NCBI GenBank assembly: GCA_963830205.1
Contig: CAWHLP010000031.1
Coordinates: forward strand, 210,719-274,718
Reading direction: 5' to 3'
Source of the DNA: CAVSRC01 sp963830205
GTDB lineage: Bacteria; Pseudomonadota; Alphaproteobacteria; Rhizobiales; Kaistiaceae
DNA: 64,000 bases
Shown here: positions 9,084 through 17,769 of the stretch, in pieces
How positions within the stretch are numbered: the stretch's first letter is position 1
Layout: the number at the start of each line of letters is the position of its first letter
Notes under the pieces: model-generated
Databases searched by the model: none
Told to the model about the DNA's origin: nothing
Seen by the model: only the letters and a program-made list of their open reading frames with translations
Position numbers and translations under genes: made by a program

Positions 9084-10121
9084 CTATTCGGAGACCGGCG
9101 TTGCCTCGTTGACCGACACGCGGAAATCGCCGTCGAGGATCGCCTGCTGCTTGTCCATGACCAGCTTCAGCACGTCGGGCGGCAGCTTCTGCTCCCAGCC
9201 ATGCAGTGGCGCCAGCGACGCGCCGCCCTTGGCCATATAGGAGAAGGTGCCGTAGTCCTGCGCCGTGTAGACGCCGGCCTCGACCTGCTTCACCGCCGCC
9301 TGGATGGTCGGCCACATGTCCCACACCGGTCCGGTGACCACCGTGTCGGGGGCGAGTTCGGACTGGTCCGACATGTTGGAGAAGGCGATGATGCCCTTCT
9401 CCTTGGCCGCCTCGATGACGCCGAAGCGCTCGGCGAAGATGGCGTCGACGCCGGCGGCGATCTGCGCCAGCGCGGCTTCCTTGGCCTTGGGCGGATCGAA
9501 GAACGAGCCGATGAAGGTCACCTTGCACTTGACGTCCGGATTGACGTCCTTGGCGCCCTGGCAGAAGGCGTTGACCAGGCGGTCGACCTCGGGGATGTCC
9601 ATCGCCGCGACCGAGCCGATGACGTTCGACTTGGTCATCTTGCCGGCGATCATGCCCGAAAGATAGGCCGGCTCATGGATCCAGTTGTCGTAGACCGAGA
9701 AATTCGGCTCGGCCGGCCCCTGGCCCGACCCGAAGACGAAGGCGGTCTTGGGGAATTCCTTGGCCACCCGGCGGGCGACGTCTTCCGCCGCGAAGGCATC
9801 GCCGGTGATCAGGCCGTAGCCGCCGCGGGCAAACTCGCGCAGGACGCGCTGATAGTCGGCGGAGGGAACGCTCTCCGCCCACTTGTATTCGATGCCCAGT
9901 TCCTTCTGCGCCTTGAGCAGCGCAACATGGATCTGGTTGTCCCAGGGTTCTTCGATCGGCGTCGAGAAGATCGCGGCGACCTTCAACTTGTCGGCGGCAT
10001 AGGCATCGTGCGACGCCAGTCCGGCTGCCGCGATGGCGCCGGCCGCGACCAGCCCGAGGAACGCCCGCCGGGCGATCGGCCTCAGATCGCAAGTTTCAGT
10101 CGCTGCTTGAAGATTGCGCAT
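9084..10121 (-). CDS. BMP-family ABC transporter substrate-binding protein
   Basis: Periplasmic binding protein of the BMP/Med (PnrA-like) family, 345 residues, which bind nucleosides or related compounds. The N-terminus has IARRAFLGLVAAG followed by an Ala-rich stretch ending DAYAA; this is a Tat-type or Sec signal without a lipobox cysteine. The mature part starts DKLKVAAIFSTPIEEPWDN and contains GYGLITGDAFAAEDVARRVA and FGSGQGPAEPNFSVYDN, typical of the family. The ATG at 10121 has GGAGGG six bases upstream; an in-frame ATG at 10160 lacks a ribosome site. It is the first gene of the operon that ends in the CodA-like hydrolase. Confidence 0.9.
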   Translation of the reverse strand: MRNLQAATETCDLRPIARRAFLGLVAAGAIAAAGLASHDAYAADKLKVAAIFSTPIEEPWDNQIHVALLKAQKELGIEYKWAESVPSADYQRVLREFARGGYGLITGDAFAAEDVARRVAKEFPKTAFVFGSGQGPAEPNFSVYDNWIHEPAYLSGMIAGKMTKSNVIGSVAAMDIPEVDRLVNAFCQGAKDVNPDVKCKVTFIGSFFDPPKAKEAALAQIAAGVDAIFAERFGVIEAAKEKGIIAFSNMSDQSELAPDTVVTGPVWDMWPTIQAAVKQVEAGVYTAQDYGTFSYMAKGGASLAPLHGWEQKLPPDVLKLVMDKQQAILDGDFRVSVNEATPVSE

Positions 10122-10213
10122 GTATCCCTCCAAAAAGGCATGGGTCGCTGTTTTCCGCACACCGGCGGCGCCTGCCGTCGCCCCCGCACAGGCAGAGCCC
10201 GGAATCCTAGCAA

Positions 10214-10227
10214 AACTGGCGCCAGTT
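10214..10227. promoter_or_regulatory. Perfect 14-bp palindrome AACTGGCGCCAGTT, candidate operator
   Basis: This exact inverted repeat lies 93 bases upstream of the BMP binding-protein start, outside any convincing gene. The length and symmetry fit a dimeric repressor site. No dedicated regulator gene lies beside this operon in the window, so the cognate protein is unknown. Confidence 0.45.
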
Positions 10228-10699
10228 ACGCCCGGAGGAAGCTTGGTTGCCCCTGCCGGCGACGTTGCGCGCTGGCAGGCGGCCGGTCAACGGTATGGGA
10301 GCGGCTTATGCACTGAGGAAAGCGCCGAGTGCGGCGATGCGAACGCCGCTCGGCGGGCGGTCAATATGTCGCCCCATCTCTGGAGCGCTCGCAAAGCGCC
10401 AGACACAAACGGACCCCGCCGCACGGTGATGTGTCAGGCGGGGCCGCTCCTCATGTGAGGCTTTGTCGGTTCACGACCGAACAATCAGACGCAAAGCGTC
10501 CGTATGTCAGCGATGTGATTTTCGGATTCGTGGCCCCTTAACGGGGCCGGTCACAGCCCGGCGGAGACATGCAGTGCATCCTCCTGTCTGACGATTCACG
10601 CGACGAACGCGGATCGCTCGCCGCTCTTTTTAATTTGGACAAGCTAACGCAGTAGTCAAGCGCTTAATCGCGGCAGACCGGTCGATAATTGCCAATCGC
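10228..10699. other. Long non-coding stretch with several small hairpins
   Basis: About 470 bases without a believable gene on either strand. It holds TCGGT-TCACG-ACCGA (10466-10480), GACGC-AAA-GCGTC (10488-10500) and GGCCCC-TTAAC-GGGGCC (10532-10548), plus CCTCA-TG-TGAGG just before them. The clustering within 100 bases suggests a structured RNA or leader of the transporter operon (minus strand), but it fits no riboswitch or sRNA family I can recognise. An AT-rich run near 10625-10640 could be the promoter side. Confidence 0.35.
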
Positions 10700-11377
10700 T
10701 CAGCGACGCCCGCCGACCTCGTCGATATGCCTGAGCAGATCGGCAGGGTCTTCGTAGACGCGATAAGCGCTGGCCTTGACCAGCTCGTCCTCGCCATAGC
10801 CGCCGGACAGGAGGCCGACGCCGAGTGCACCGGCACGTCGGGCAGCCAGCATGTCCCAGACGCTGTCGCCGACCACGCAGGCACGCTCGATCGGCCGGCC
10901 GACCGCGGCGGCTGCCGCCAGGAACAGGTCTGGATCGGGCTTGGCGTGCTTGACCATGTCGCGGGTGATCACCACCGTGGTGGCGAAATCGATGCCGAGC
11001 GTTTCGAGCACCGGCCGCGCCGTCTCCATGCGGCCGCTGGTGGCGATCGCCCATGAGATCCCGGCGTCGCTGAGATAGGCGAGCAGCTCCTTGGCGCCGG
11101 GCAGCGGGCGCACGCCGGACGACCGCCGGCGATAGGCCTCGGCATGGCGCTGGCGCAGGCGATCGATGCGCGCCGGATCGATGGCCAGGCCCGTTTCGCG
11201 CAGCAGCATGTTGGTGAACAGGCCGCCGGACATCCCGATGCGGCGATGGATGCGCCAGACCGAAAGGTCGATACCTTCCTCGCCGAGCGCATCGTGCCAA
11301 GCGAGCACATGCTCGTAGACGCTGTCGACCAGCGTCCCATCGAGATCGAACAGGTATGAGATGTTGTCGTCAGCCAC
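10700..11377 (-). CDS. HAD-superfamily phosphatase (beta-phosphoglucomutase/phosphoglycolate-phosphatase type)
   Basis: Cytoplasmic haloacid-dehalogenase fold hydrolase, about 225 residues. Motif I LFDLDGTLVDS is at about residues 9-19, with a four-helix cap in the 20-90 region. Motif II is AIATSGR, motif III has K in VKHAKPDPDLF, and motif IV is VVGDSVWDM. The GTG at 11377 is preferred because GAGG lies eight bases upstream and motif I then sits at the usual distance. An in-frame ATG at 11419 would add 14 residues but lacks a ribosome site. Substrate unknown; probably a sugar phosphate or 2-phosphoglycolate. It is divergent from the TetR gene. Confidence 0.85.
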   Translation of the reverse strand: MADDNISYLFDLDGTLVDSVYEHVLAWHDALGEEGIDLSVWRIHRRIGMSGGLFTNMLLRETGLAIDPARIDRLRQRHAEAYRRRSSGVRPLPGAKELLAYLSDAGISWAIATSGRMETARPVLETLGIDFATTVVITRDMVKHAKPDPDLFLAAAAAVGRPIERACVVGDSVWDMLAARRAGALGVGLLSGGYGEDELVKASAYRVYEDPADLLRHIDEVGGRR

Positions 11378-11567
11378 CGGCGTCGCCTCGCTGCCCCGCA
11401 GCGGAGGACCATAGCACATGGGCGAGGCGACGTGCTGCGTCCGAACTGCGCAAGACCGCGCGGCCGCGCCAATACGGAGAGAACGGCCGCACCCCGCAAG
11501 GTCGAGGTGCGACTGCCGCGCGGTTGACTTGCAACCCCGGTCGTGTCGTTTTCGACATATCGCATCG

Positions 11568-12263
11568 ATGTTGGGCGGCTCAGTGAACGGGACGAAGCAG
11601 CGGGCCGCGGCCAGGCCGCGGACGAAAGAAAGCGCAACAACGGGGACGCGCAACCCCGTGCGCACCAAGGCCGCGATCCTCTCGGCAGCAATGGAAATCT
11701 TCGCGGAGAAGGGGTTCGGCGGCGCCCGCGTCGACGATATCGCCGCCCGCGCCCGCATCAACAAGCGCATGCTCTACCACTACTTCGGCGACAAGGAGGC
11801 ACTCTACAAGGCGGTCCTCGAGGACACCTATGTCGGCATCCGCACGGCGGAGGCGGCCCTCCAGCTCGCCGACCGCGACCCCGAGGAGGCCATGCGCCAG
11901 CTGACGGCGTTCACCTGGGACTACTTCATCGCCCACCCGGAATTCCTCAGCCTGCTCAACACCGAGAACCTGATGCGCGGCAAGTACATCCGCGCCTCGC
12001 GGCGCATCATCGCCCTGCATTCGCCGATGATCGCTCTCATCCGCGACACGCTCGATGAGGGCGTGAAGGCCGGCAAGTTCCGCCCGGGCATCGACCCGGT
12101 CGAGCTCTACATCAGCATCGCCGCGCTCGGCTTCTTCTACCTCGCCAACCGCTGGACGCTGTCGGCCATCTTCAAGCGCGACCTCACCAAGCCGGCGGAA
12201 CTCGACCGCCGCGGCCAGCACGTCGTCGACGTCATCATGGCCTATCTGCGCCCGGGCGCCTGA
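11568..12263 (+). CDS. TetR/AcrR-family transcriptional regulator
   Basis: Cytoplasmic DNA-binding repressor, 231 residues. The N-terminal helix-turn-helix covers about 25-70: AAMEIFAEKGFGGARVDDIA, then ARINKRMLYHYFGDKEALY, with the YHYFGDKE end of the domain. The rest is an all-helical ligand domain with AFTWDYFIAHPEFLSLLNTE. This C-terminal type resembles RutR/TetR_C groups that respond to small metabolites. The ATG at 11568 is chosen; an in-frame GTG at 11583 is possible, and the open frame upstream to 11418 looks non-coding. It lies before the divergent sugar-oxidation cluster and could control it, but nothing proves this. Confidence 0.85.
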   Translation: MLGGSVNGTKQRAAARPRTKESATTGTRNPVRTKAAILSAAMEIFAEKGFGGARVDDIAARARINKRMLYHYFGDKEALYKAVLEDTYVGIRTAEAALQLADRDPEEAMRQLTAFTWDYFIAHPEFLSLLNTENLMRGKYIRASRRIIALHSPMIALIRDTLDEGVKAGKFRPGIDPVELYISIAALGFFYLANRWTLSAIFKRDLTKPAELDRRGQHVVDVIMAYLRPGA

Positions 12264-12270
12264 CGGCGGC

Positions 12271-13140
12271 TCAGCTTGCCGTGTGGTAGCGCTCGATGGC
12301 GATCGCCATCACCTCGTCCATCGGCCGCGCCCCCCAGGCGGTGGACAGGACCTCGACCTCGCAGGCGATGTCGGGCACGAGCGCCTCGACGCTGGCGCGC
12401 AGTTTGGCGATCTCGATGATGCCGTCGCCCATCATGCCGCGGCCGCTCAGCTTGTCGGTGGTCGGCACCAGCCAGTCGCAGATGTGGAAGGCAAGCAGGC
12501 GGTCGCTGCCGATGCGCCCGATCTGCTCGTGGACCTCGTAGTCCCACCACACGTGATAGACGTCGACCGTGACGCCGAGGCCGCGCGAGCGGCCGGGATC
12601 GAGCGCATCGCAGAGGTCGAGCGCCTGGCGCAGCGTGTTCACCGCGCAGCGTTCCGCCGCCATCATCGGATGGAGCGGTTCGAGCGCCAGCGGCATTCCG
12701 GCGGCCTCCGCGTATTCGAGCATCTCGGCGAGGCCGTCATGGATCGCGGCGCGCGCGGCGGCGATGTCGTTCGATGGCGCCGACCCCTCGCGCGTGAACT
12801 GCGGCAGGCCACCGGCGACGATCACCAGGCAGGGCGCGCCGAGCGCCACCGCCTCATCGACGGCACGGCGGTTGTCGTCGTGGACCGCCTGTCTGTGCGC
12901 CGCGTCAGTCGGAAAAAGCCCGCCGCGGCAATAGCCCGACAGCCGGAAGCCGCCATCGCGGAGCGCCTTGGCGGCGCGCTCCAGCCCGACCGCCGCCACC
13001 TGCTCGCGCCACGGCGACACCTGCGAGATGCCGTGGCGCCTGGCCGCCTCCAGGATGGCGAGGAAATCGCCCTGGCTGCGCACCGTCCCGGTGTTGAGCG
13101 AGAAGTGTTTCAACGCGCGGTCGGCGGAAAGGTCGCGCAT
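12271..13140 (-). CDS. Sugar phosphate isomerase/epimerase family TIM barrel (AP endonuclease family 2 fold)
   Basis: Cytoplasmic protein of 289 residues with the xylose-isomerase-like TIM barrel. Probable metal-site segments are LALEPLHPMM (Glu), VTVDVYHVWWD (Asp/His) and AFHICDWLVP (His), followed by CEVEVLS (Glu). Relatives act on inosose, keto-sugars or 3-keto-glycosides as isomerases, epimerases or dehydratases. It lies just downstream of a Gfo/Idh/MocA gene on the same strand (gap six bases) and forms the divergent arm of a CUT1 transporter cluster rich in such oxidoreductases, which suggests a step after sugar oxidation. Confidence 0.85.
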   Translation of the reverse strand: MRDLSADRALKHFSLNTGTVRSQGDFLAILEAARRHGISQVSPWREQVAAVGLERAAKALRDGGFRLSGYCRGGLFPTDAAHRQAVHDDNRRAVDEAVALGAPCLVIVAGGLPQFTREGSAPSNDIAAARAAIHDGLAEMLEYAEAAGMPLALEPLHPMMAAERCAVNTLRQALDLCDALDPGRSRGLGVTVDVYHVWWDYEVHEQIGRIGSDRLLAFHICDWLVPTTDKLSGRGMMGDGIIEIAKLRASVEALVPDIACEVEVLSTAWGARPMDEVMAIAIERYHTAS

Positions 13141-13146
13141 GTCACG

Positions 13147-14292
13147 CTACTCCTTGGCGAGGTCGATCCAGCGCCGTTCGCGGGCGCTCCTCTCAGCCGC
13201 TTCGACCAGTTGCAGCCCCTTGGCGCCTTCTCTGAGCGTGTAGGGGAAAGGCGCGTCCTCGGCCACATGGCGGATGAACATCTCCCACTGGCTGCGGAAG
13301 CCGTTGGGATAGGGCTGCGTCTCCGGCACCTCCTGCCAGTCGGCACGGAAATCGTGGGTGCGCTCCTCGTCCGGGTTCCACACCGGCCGCGGCGTGGCGA
13401 CGCGCGGTTGCACCTTGCAGGCATGCAGGCCGGCCACCGCCGAGCCGTGGGTGCCGTCGACCTGGAAGGTGACCAGGTCATCGCGATAGACGCGCGTCAC
13501 CCAGGAGAAGTTGATGGTGGCGATCACCCCGCCGGCGAGCACGAAGGTGGCGAAGGCGGCGTCGTCGGCGGTCGCCTTGTAGGGCCTGTCGGCCTCGTCC
13601 CAGCGCTCCGGGATGTGCGTCGTCGACAGGCAGGAGACGCTTTCCACCGCGCCGAAGACGTGATCGAGCACGTAGCGCCAGTGGCACATCATGTCGAGCA
13701 CGATGCCGCCGCCATCCTCGGCCCGGTAGTTCCACGAGGGCCGCTGGATCGGCTGCAGGTCGCCCTCGAAGACCCAGTAGCCGAACTCGCTCCTGACCGC
13801 GAGCATGCGCCCGAAGAAGCCGGATTTCCGCAGCATGGCGAGCTTCTTGAGGCCGGGCAGGAACAGCTTGTCCATGACGACGCCGTTCTTGACGCCACCT
13901 TTCTCGGCAAGCTGTGCGACCCCGATCGCCTCGGCGAAGCTGGTTGCCGTCGGCTTCTCGCAATAGACGTGCTTGCCGGCTTGAATCGCCTGCGCCAGCA
14001 CCGCGGGGCGCATCTGCGTGGTTCCCGCATCGAAGAAGACGGCATCGTCCTTATTGGCGAGCGCCGCGTCGAGATCGGTGGTCCAGCGCGCCACGCCGTG
14101 GCTGGTGGCCAACGCCGCCAGCTTGTCGGCGTTGCGCCCGACCAGGATCGGATCGGGCATCACCCGGTCGCCATTGCCGAGCACCACGCCGCCGTCGGCG
14201 CGGATCGCCATGATCGAGCGTATCAGGTGCTGGTTGGTCCCCATGCGCCCGGTGACACCATGCATGATGACGCCGAGACGTCGGCTGGCCAT
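13147..14292 (-). CDS. Gfo/Idh/MocA family oxidoreductase
   Basis: NAD(P)-dependent sugar or inositol dehydrogenase family, 381 residues. The N-terminal Rossmann domain starts LGVIMHGVTGRMGTNQHL, an unusual version of the GxGxxG loop. The conserved EKP is present in YCEKPTATS, and DGGGIVLDMMCHWRYVLD carries the C-terminal histidine region. The ATG at 14292 follows GGGGAGG by five bases, which rules against the GTG at 14298. It is divergently transcribed from the binding-protein gene at 14570, with two matching operator-like repeats between. Substrate probably a sugar delivered by that transporter. Confidence 0.88.
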   Translation of the reverse strand: MASRRLGVIMHGVTGRMGTNQHLIRSIMAIRADGGVVLGNGDRVMPDPILVGRNADKLAALATSHGVARWTTDLDAALANKDDAVFFDAGTTQMRPAVLAQAIQAGKHVYCEKPTATSFAEAIGVAQLAEKGGVKNGVVMDKLFLPGLKKLAMLRKSGFFGRMLAVRSEFGYWVFEGDLQPIQRPSWNYRAEDGGGIVLDMMCHWRYVLDHVFGAVESVSCLSTTHIPERWDEADRPYKATADDAAFATFVLAGGVIATINFSWVTRVYRDDLVTFQVDGTHGSAVAGLHACKVQPRVATPRPVWNPDEERTHDFRADWQEVPETQPYPNGFRSQWEMFIRHVAEDAPFPYTLREGAKGLQLVEAAERSARERRWIDLAKE

Positions 14293-14325
14293 GCGCACCT
14301 CCCCTGCCGGTGGCCTTCCCTAATA

Positions 14326-14343
14326 AGTAACAGGACAGTTACT
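14326..14343. promoter_or_regulatory. Inverted repeat AGTAAC-N6-GTTACT, candidate operator (site 1)
   Basis: Perfect six-base arms with the spacer AGGACA, 33 bases upstream of the Gfo/Idh start at 14292. It shares its half-sites with the repeat at 14481-14498 in the same divergent intergenic region. Confidence 0.6.
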
Positions 14344-14480
14344 ATCGCCGCGGCCGCGCTGTCAATTGCACCAAGGCCGGCCAACGGCTGAAGCCGCCAC
14401 TCGTTCCCTCGCGCGGCGACGTCTGCATGCAGCGCGTGGCGACGCGACACTCCGCTGCCGCAAATGTGGCCTTGCCGACT

Positions 14481-14498
14481 AATAACCAGCGGGTTACT
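14481..14498. promoter_or_regulatory. Inverted repeat AATAAC-N6-GTTACT, candidate operator (site 2)
   Basis: Same spacing and nearly the same arms as site 1 (one mismatch, inner TAACC/GGTTA perfect). It lies 71 bases upstream of the binding-protein start at 14570. Two copies in one divergent promoter region argue for one repressor controlling both arms; the TetR protein at 11568 is the nearest candidate. Confidence 0.6.
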
Positions 14499-14569
14499 TT
14501 TTCGCCCTCGGGCCGCTTGGGAGGGCGGACCAACGCCGTTGAAACGCAACAACTTCATGGGAGGAAGAC

Positions 14570-15862
14570 ATGACGAACCGCATCACGCGGCGCACTTTCG
14601 GCGGGCTGATGGCCTCCGGCGCGTCGCTCGCCGTTCTCGCTTCGACCGGCGGCCTCGCCTTCGCCGACACGCGCCTGCGCTACATCTGGTGGGGCAATCC
14701 CGATCGCGACAAGCGAACGCGCGCCGTTGTCGACCTCTACATGAAGAAGAATCCGGGCGTCACCGTCGACCCCGAGACCTACGGCTGGAACGACTACTGG
14801 ACCAAGCTCGCCACCCAGGCCGCCGGCGGCAACCTGCCCGACGTCATCCAGATGGACTACCGCTACATCTTCGAATGGGCGCGCCGCGGACAGCTCGAAG
14901 ACCTGACGCCGTATCTCGGCACCGACCTGCACATGGAGAATTTTGACAAGAACGTTCTCGATGCCGGCAAGGTCGACGGCAAGCTCTACGGCATCTCCAT
15001 GGGCGCCAACTCGATCTGCCTCATCTACTCGATCGACAAGGCGAACGGCGCGGGCCTGACCATGCCCGACAGCAGCAAGTGGACCTGGGACGATTTCCGC
15101 AAGATGGGCATGGACGCCAAGGGCAAGCTGGCCGACGGCGTCTATTTCAGCTCCAACATGGGCATGCAGGAGCCGATCCTGCAGTGCTTCCTGCGCCAGC
15201 GCGACAAGGACCTCTACACCGAGGACGGGCAGCTCGGCTTCGACGCCACCGACCTCGGCGACTACTGGAACTACTGGATGGAGATGCAGAAGGACGGGTT
15301 GACCCCACCGCCCGACGTCCAGGCGCAGGACAAGAATGGCCCGCTCGAGACCACCATGATCGCGACCGGCCGTGCGGTCTTCGATTTCACCAACTCCAAC
15401 CAGCTCGTCGCCCACCAGAAGCTGAGCAAGGACAAGGAAGACCTGGCCATGGTGCCCAACCAGGCGGGCCTCAAGCCTGGCCAGTACCTGAAGCCGTCCA
15501 TGTTCATGTCGCAGCGGGCGAACTCGAGCCTTCCGCACGACGCGGCGAAGTTCATCAACTTCGTCATCACCGACCTCGACGCGGCCGATATCCTGCAGAT
15601 CGAGCGCGGCGTGTCGAGCGATTCGAAGGTGATCGAGCATATCGCTCCCAGCCTGTCGCCCACCGAGCAGCAGATCCTGACCTATCTGAAGCTCGTCGGG
15701 ACCCATGTCGGCCCGCTGCCCCCCGCTCCGCCGAAGGGCGCCGGCGAGGTGGACGTGAAGATCATCCCGGCCTGGCAGGCGGTCTCGTTTGGCAAGGTCG
15801 GCGTTGCTGACGCCGCCAAGGACTTCGTCAGCAAGGCCGTCGACATCCTCAAGCGCAGCTAG
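14570..15862 (+). CDS. CUT1-family sugar ABC transporter substrate-binding protein
   Basis: Periplasmic solute-binding protein family 1 (MalE-like), 430 residues. The Tat-type signal RRTFGGLMASGASLAVLAST ends near FADT. The mature part begins LRYIWWGNPDRDKRTRAVVD and has NPGVTVDPETYGWNDYWTKL and DVIQMDYRYIFEWARRGQLE, usual for oligosaccharide or glycoside binders. GGGAGG lies five bases before the ATG. It is the first gene of a seven-gene operon with two permeases, three oxidoreductases and an ATPase. The sugar is unknown. Confidence 0.92.
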   Translation: MTNRITRRTFGGLMASGASLAVLASTGGLAFADTRLRYIWWGNPDRDKRTRAVVDLYMKKNPGVTVDPETYGWNDYWTKLATQAAGGNLPDVIQMDYRYIFEWARRGQLEDLTPYLGTDLHMENFDKNVLDAGKVDGKLYGISMGANSICLIYSIDKANGAGLTMPDSSKWTWDDFRKMGMDAKGKLADGVYFSSNMGMQEPILQCFLRQRDKDLYTEDGQLGFDATDLGDYWNYWMEMQKDGLTPPPDVQAQDKNGPLETTMIATGRAVFDFTNSNQLVAHQKLSKDKEDLAMVPNQAGLKPGQYLKPSMFMSQRANSSLPHDAAKFINFVITDLDAADILQIERGVSSDSKVIEHIAPSLSPTEQQILTYLKLVGTHVGPLPPAPPKGAGEVDVKIIPAWQAVSFGKVGVADAAKDFVSKAVDILKRS

Positions 15863-15881
15863 CGTCGGCTTGATTGGGACA

Positions 15882-15915
15882 CGGCCGGCGCGCGGGTGAA
15901 AACGCGCGCCGGCCG
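15882..15915 (+). promoter_or_regulatory. 13-bp perfect stem-loop after the binding-protein gene
   Basis: Arms CGGCCGGCGCGCG (15882-15894) and CGCGCGCCGGCCG (15903-15915) with the loop GGTGAAAA, placed between the binding-protein stop and the first permease. No T-run follows. It is likely to stabilise the upstream mRNA or partly terminate transcription, giving more binding protein than permease. Confidence 0.7.
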
Positions 15916-15928
15916 GCAGAGGTGGGAC

Positions 15929-16891
15929 ATGGTAGCATCGACCGTCGCCGATCGCGCTGACGCTGCCCATGCTGCGTCACGGCGTTTCACGGCACGGGTT
16001 GTCCGCGCCCTCAAGCGCAACGGTCCCGGCTACCTGTTCCTGACGCCATGGCTGATCGGCTTCTTCGGGCTGACGCTGGGCCCGACGGTCGCCTCGCTGG
16101 TGCTTTCCTTCACCAACTATTCCCTGCTGGAGCCGCCCGTGTGGGCCGGGCTCGAGAACTATCACTACGCCTTCTTCGAGGACGACCAGCTGCGCGATGC
16201 GGTCGGGGTGACCTTCTCCTATGTGCTGTGGTCGGTGCCGGGCCGCCTGGTGCTGGCGCTGCTGCTGGCGATGCTGCTCGACCGCGGCATCCGCGGCGTC
16301 GCCTTCTTCCGCGCCGTGTTCTATCTGCCGTCGCTGCTCGGCGCCTCGGTCGCCATCGCCGTCCTCTGGCGCCAGATCTTCGGCGACCAGGGGCTGGTCA
16401 ATCACGGCCTGGCGCTGTTCGGCATCAGCGGACCGTCGTGGATCACCCACCCGAGCTACGCCTTGTGGACTCTGGTCGCCCTGGCGCTCTGGCAATTCGG
16501 CTCGCCGATGATCATCTTCCTCGCCGGCCTTCGCCAGATTCCCGTCGATCTCTACGAGGCGGCCGCCATGGACGGCGCCGGCCCGTTCCGCCAGTTCCTC
16601 AAGATCACGCTGCCGCTGCTCACCCCGGTGATCTTCTTCAACCTGATCCTGCAGTCGATCGACGCCTTCAAGGCGTTCACACCGGCCTTCATCATCTCCA
16701 GCGGCACCGGCGGTCCGATCGATTCGACGCTGTTCTACACGCTCTATCTCTACCAGCAGGCCTTCGCCTATTTCCGCATGGGCTATGCCTCGGCCCTCGC
16801 CTGGTTGCTGCTCCTCATCATCGCCATCTTCACCGCGGTTGCCTTCCTCACCTCGCGCCGCTGGGTCTACTATCAGGATGAGGGTCGCTGA
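15929..16891 (+). CDS. CUT1 sugar ABC transporter permease (MalF/UgpA-like)
   Basis: Inner-membrane permease of 320 residues with six predicted helices. It starts with a basic N-terminus, then YLFLTPWLIGFFGLTLGPTV. The EAA loop that contacts the ATPase reads DLYEAAAMDGAGPFRQFLKI near residues 207-226. The ATG at 15929 follows GAGGTGGG. Its stop overlaps the next permease start (TGATG). Confidence 0.92.
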   Translation: MVASTVADRADAAHAASRRFTARVVRALKRNGPGYLFLTPWLIGFFGLTLGPTVASLVLSFTNYSLLEPPVWAGLENYHYAFFEDDQLRDAVGVTFSYVLWSVPGRLVLALLLAMLLDRGIRGVAFFRAVFYLPSLLGASVAIAVLWRQIFGDQGLVNHGLALFGISGPSWITHPSYALWTLVALALWQFGSPMIIFLAGLRQIPVDLYEAAAMDGAGPFRQFLKITLPLLTPVIFFNLILQSIDAFKAFTPAFIISSGTGGPIDSTLFYTLYLYQQAFAYFRMGYASALAWLLLLIIAIFTAVAFLTSRRWVYYQDEGR

Positions 16892-17739
16892 TGGACAGGG
16901 GCAAATCGAAGAGCGCGCTGGCCAGCTTCCTTCACTACCTGCTGATGGCGCTTGCGGCCGTCGTCATGCTCTATCCGCTGGTGTGGATGCTCTCCAGCTC
17001 GTTCAAGCCGGAAGACGAGATCTTCTCCAACGTCGGCCTCATTCCGACGCACTGGATCTTCACCAACTTCGTCGGCGGGTGGACCGCGCTCGGCGTCAGC
17101 TTCACCACCTTCTTCGAGAACTCGCTGATCATCGCCGGCTTCAGCGTGCTCGGCAATGTGCTGGCCTGTTCGGTCACCGCCTATGCCTTCGCCCGTCTCG
17201 AATTCCGGCTCAAGCGCTTCTGGTTTGCCTTGATGCTCGGCACGCTGATGCTGCCCTATCACGTCACCCTGGTGCCGCAGTACATCCTCTTCCTGCACCT
17301 CGGCTGGGTGAACACCTTCCTGCCGCTGATCGTGCCCAAGTTCCTGGCGGTCGACGCCTTCTTCATCTTCCTGATGGTGCAGTTCTTCCGCGGCCTGCCG
17401 CGCGAAATCGACGAGGCCGCGATCATGGACGGCTGCGGACCGTGGCGCATCTACTGGCGCATCATGCTGCCGCTGTCGACGCCGGTGCTGGCCACCGCCG
17501 CCATCTTCTCCTTCATCTTCACCTATGACGATTTCCTCGGGCCGCTCATCTATCTCAACGACATGCGCGACTACACGGTACCGCTGGCGCTGCGCTCCTT
17601 CGTCGACGCCACCGGCGAATCGCGCTTCGGCCAGCTGTTCGCCATGTCGACCCTGTCTCTCATCCCGGTCTTCTTCGTCTTCCTTTCCTTCCAGCGCCTT
17701 ATCATTCGCGGCATCACGCTCGGCGCGATCAAGTCCTGA
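16891..17739 (+). CDS. CUT1 sugar ABC transporter permease (MalG/UgpE-like)
   Basis: Second channel subunit, 282 residues, six helices. The EAA loop is EIDEAAIMDGCGPWRIYWRI. The ending LIIRGITLGAIKS is the usual C-terminus of MalG-type permeases (RGxxxGAVKG-like). The start overlaps the previous stop. Confidence 0.92.
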   Translation: MDRGKSKSALASFLHYLLMALAAVVMLYPLVWMLSSSFKPEDEIFSNVGLIPTHWIFTNFVGGWTALGVSFTTFFENSLIIAGFSVLGNVLACSVTAYAFARLEFRLKRFWFALMLGTLMLPYHVTLVPQYILFLHLGWVNTFLPLIVPKFLAVDAFFIFLMVQFFRGLPREIDEAAIMDGCGPWRIYWRIMLPLSTPVLATAAIFSFIFTYDDFLGPLIYLNDMRDYTVPLALRSFVDATGESRFGQLFAMSTLSLIPVFFVFLSFQRLIIRGITLGAIKS

Positions 17740-17769
17740 TCCCCTGTCTTCGTTCGAGGTCCCACAAGC

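Noticed and set aside
7458..10316. Open frame of about 950 codons on the plus strand
   Set aside because: Antisense to the BMP transporter ATPase and binding-protein genes; composition is that of a codon shadow.
10466..10548. Purine or guanidine riboswitch for the BMP/CodA-like operon
   Set aside because: Hairpins are present, but I could not match the conserved junction or loop sequences of any known class.
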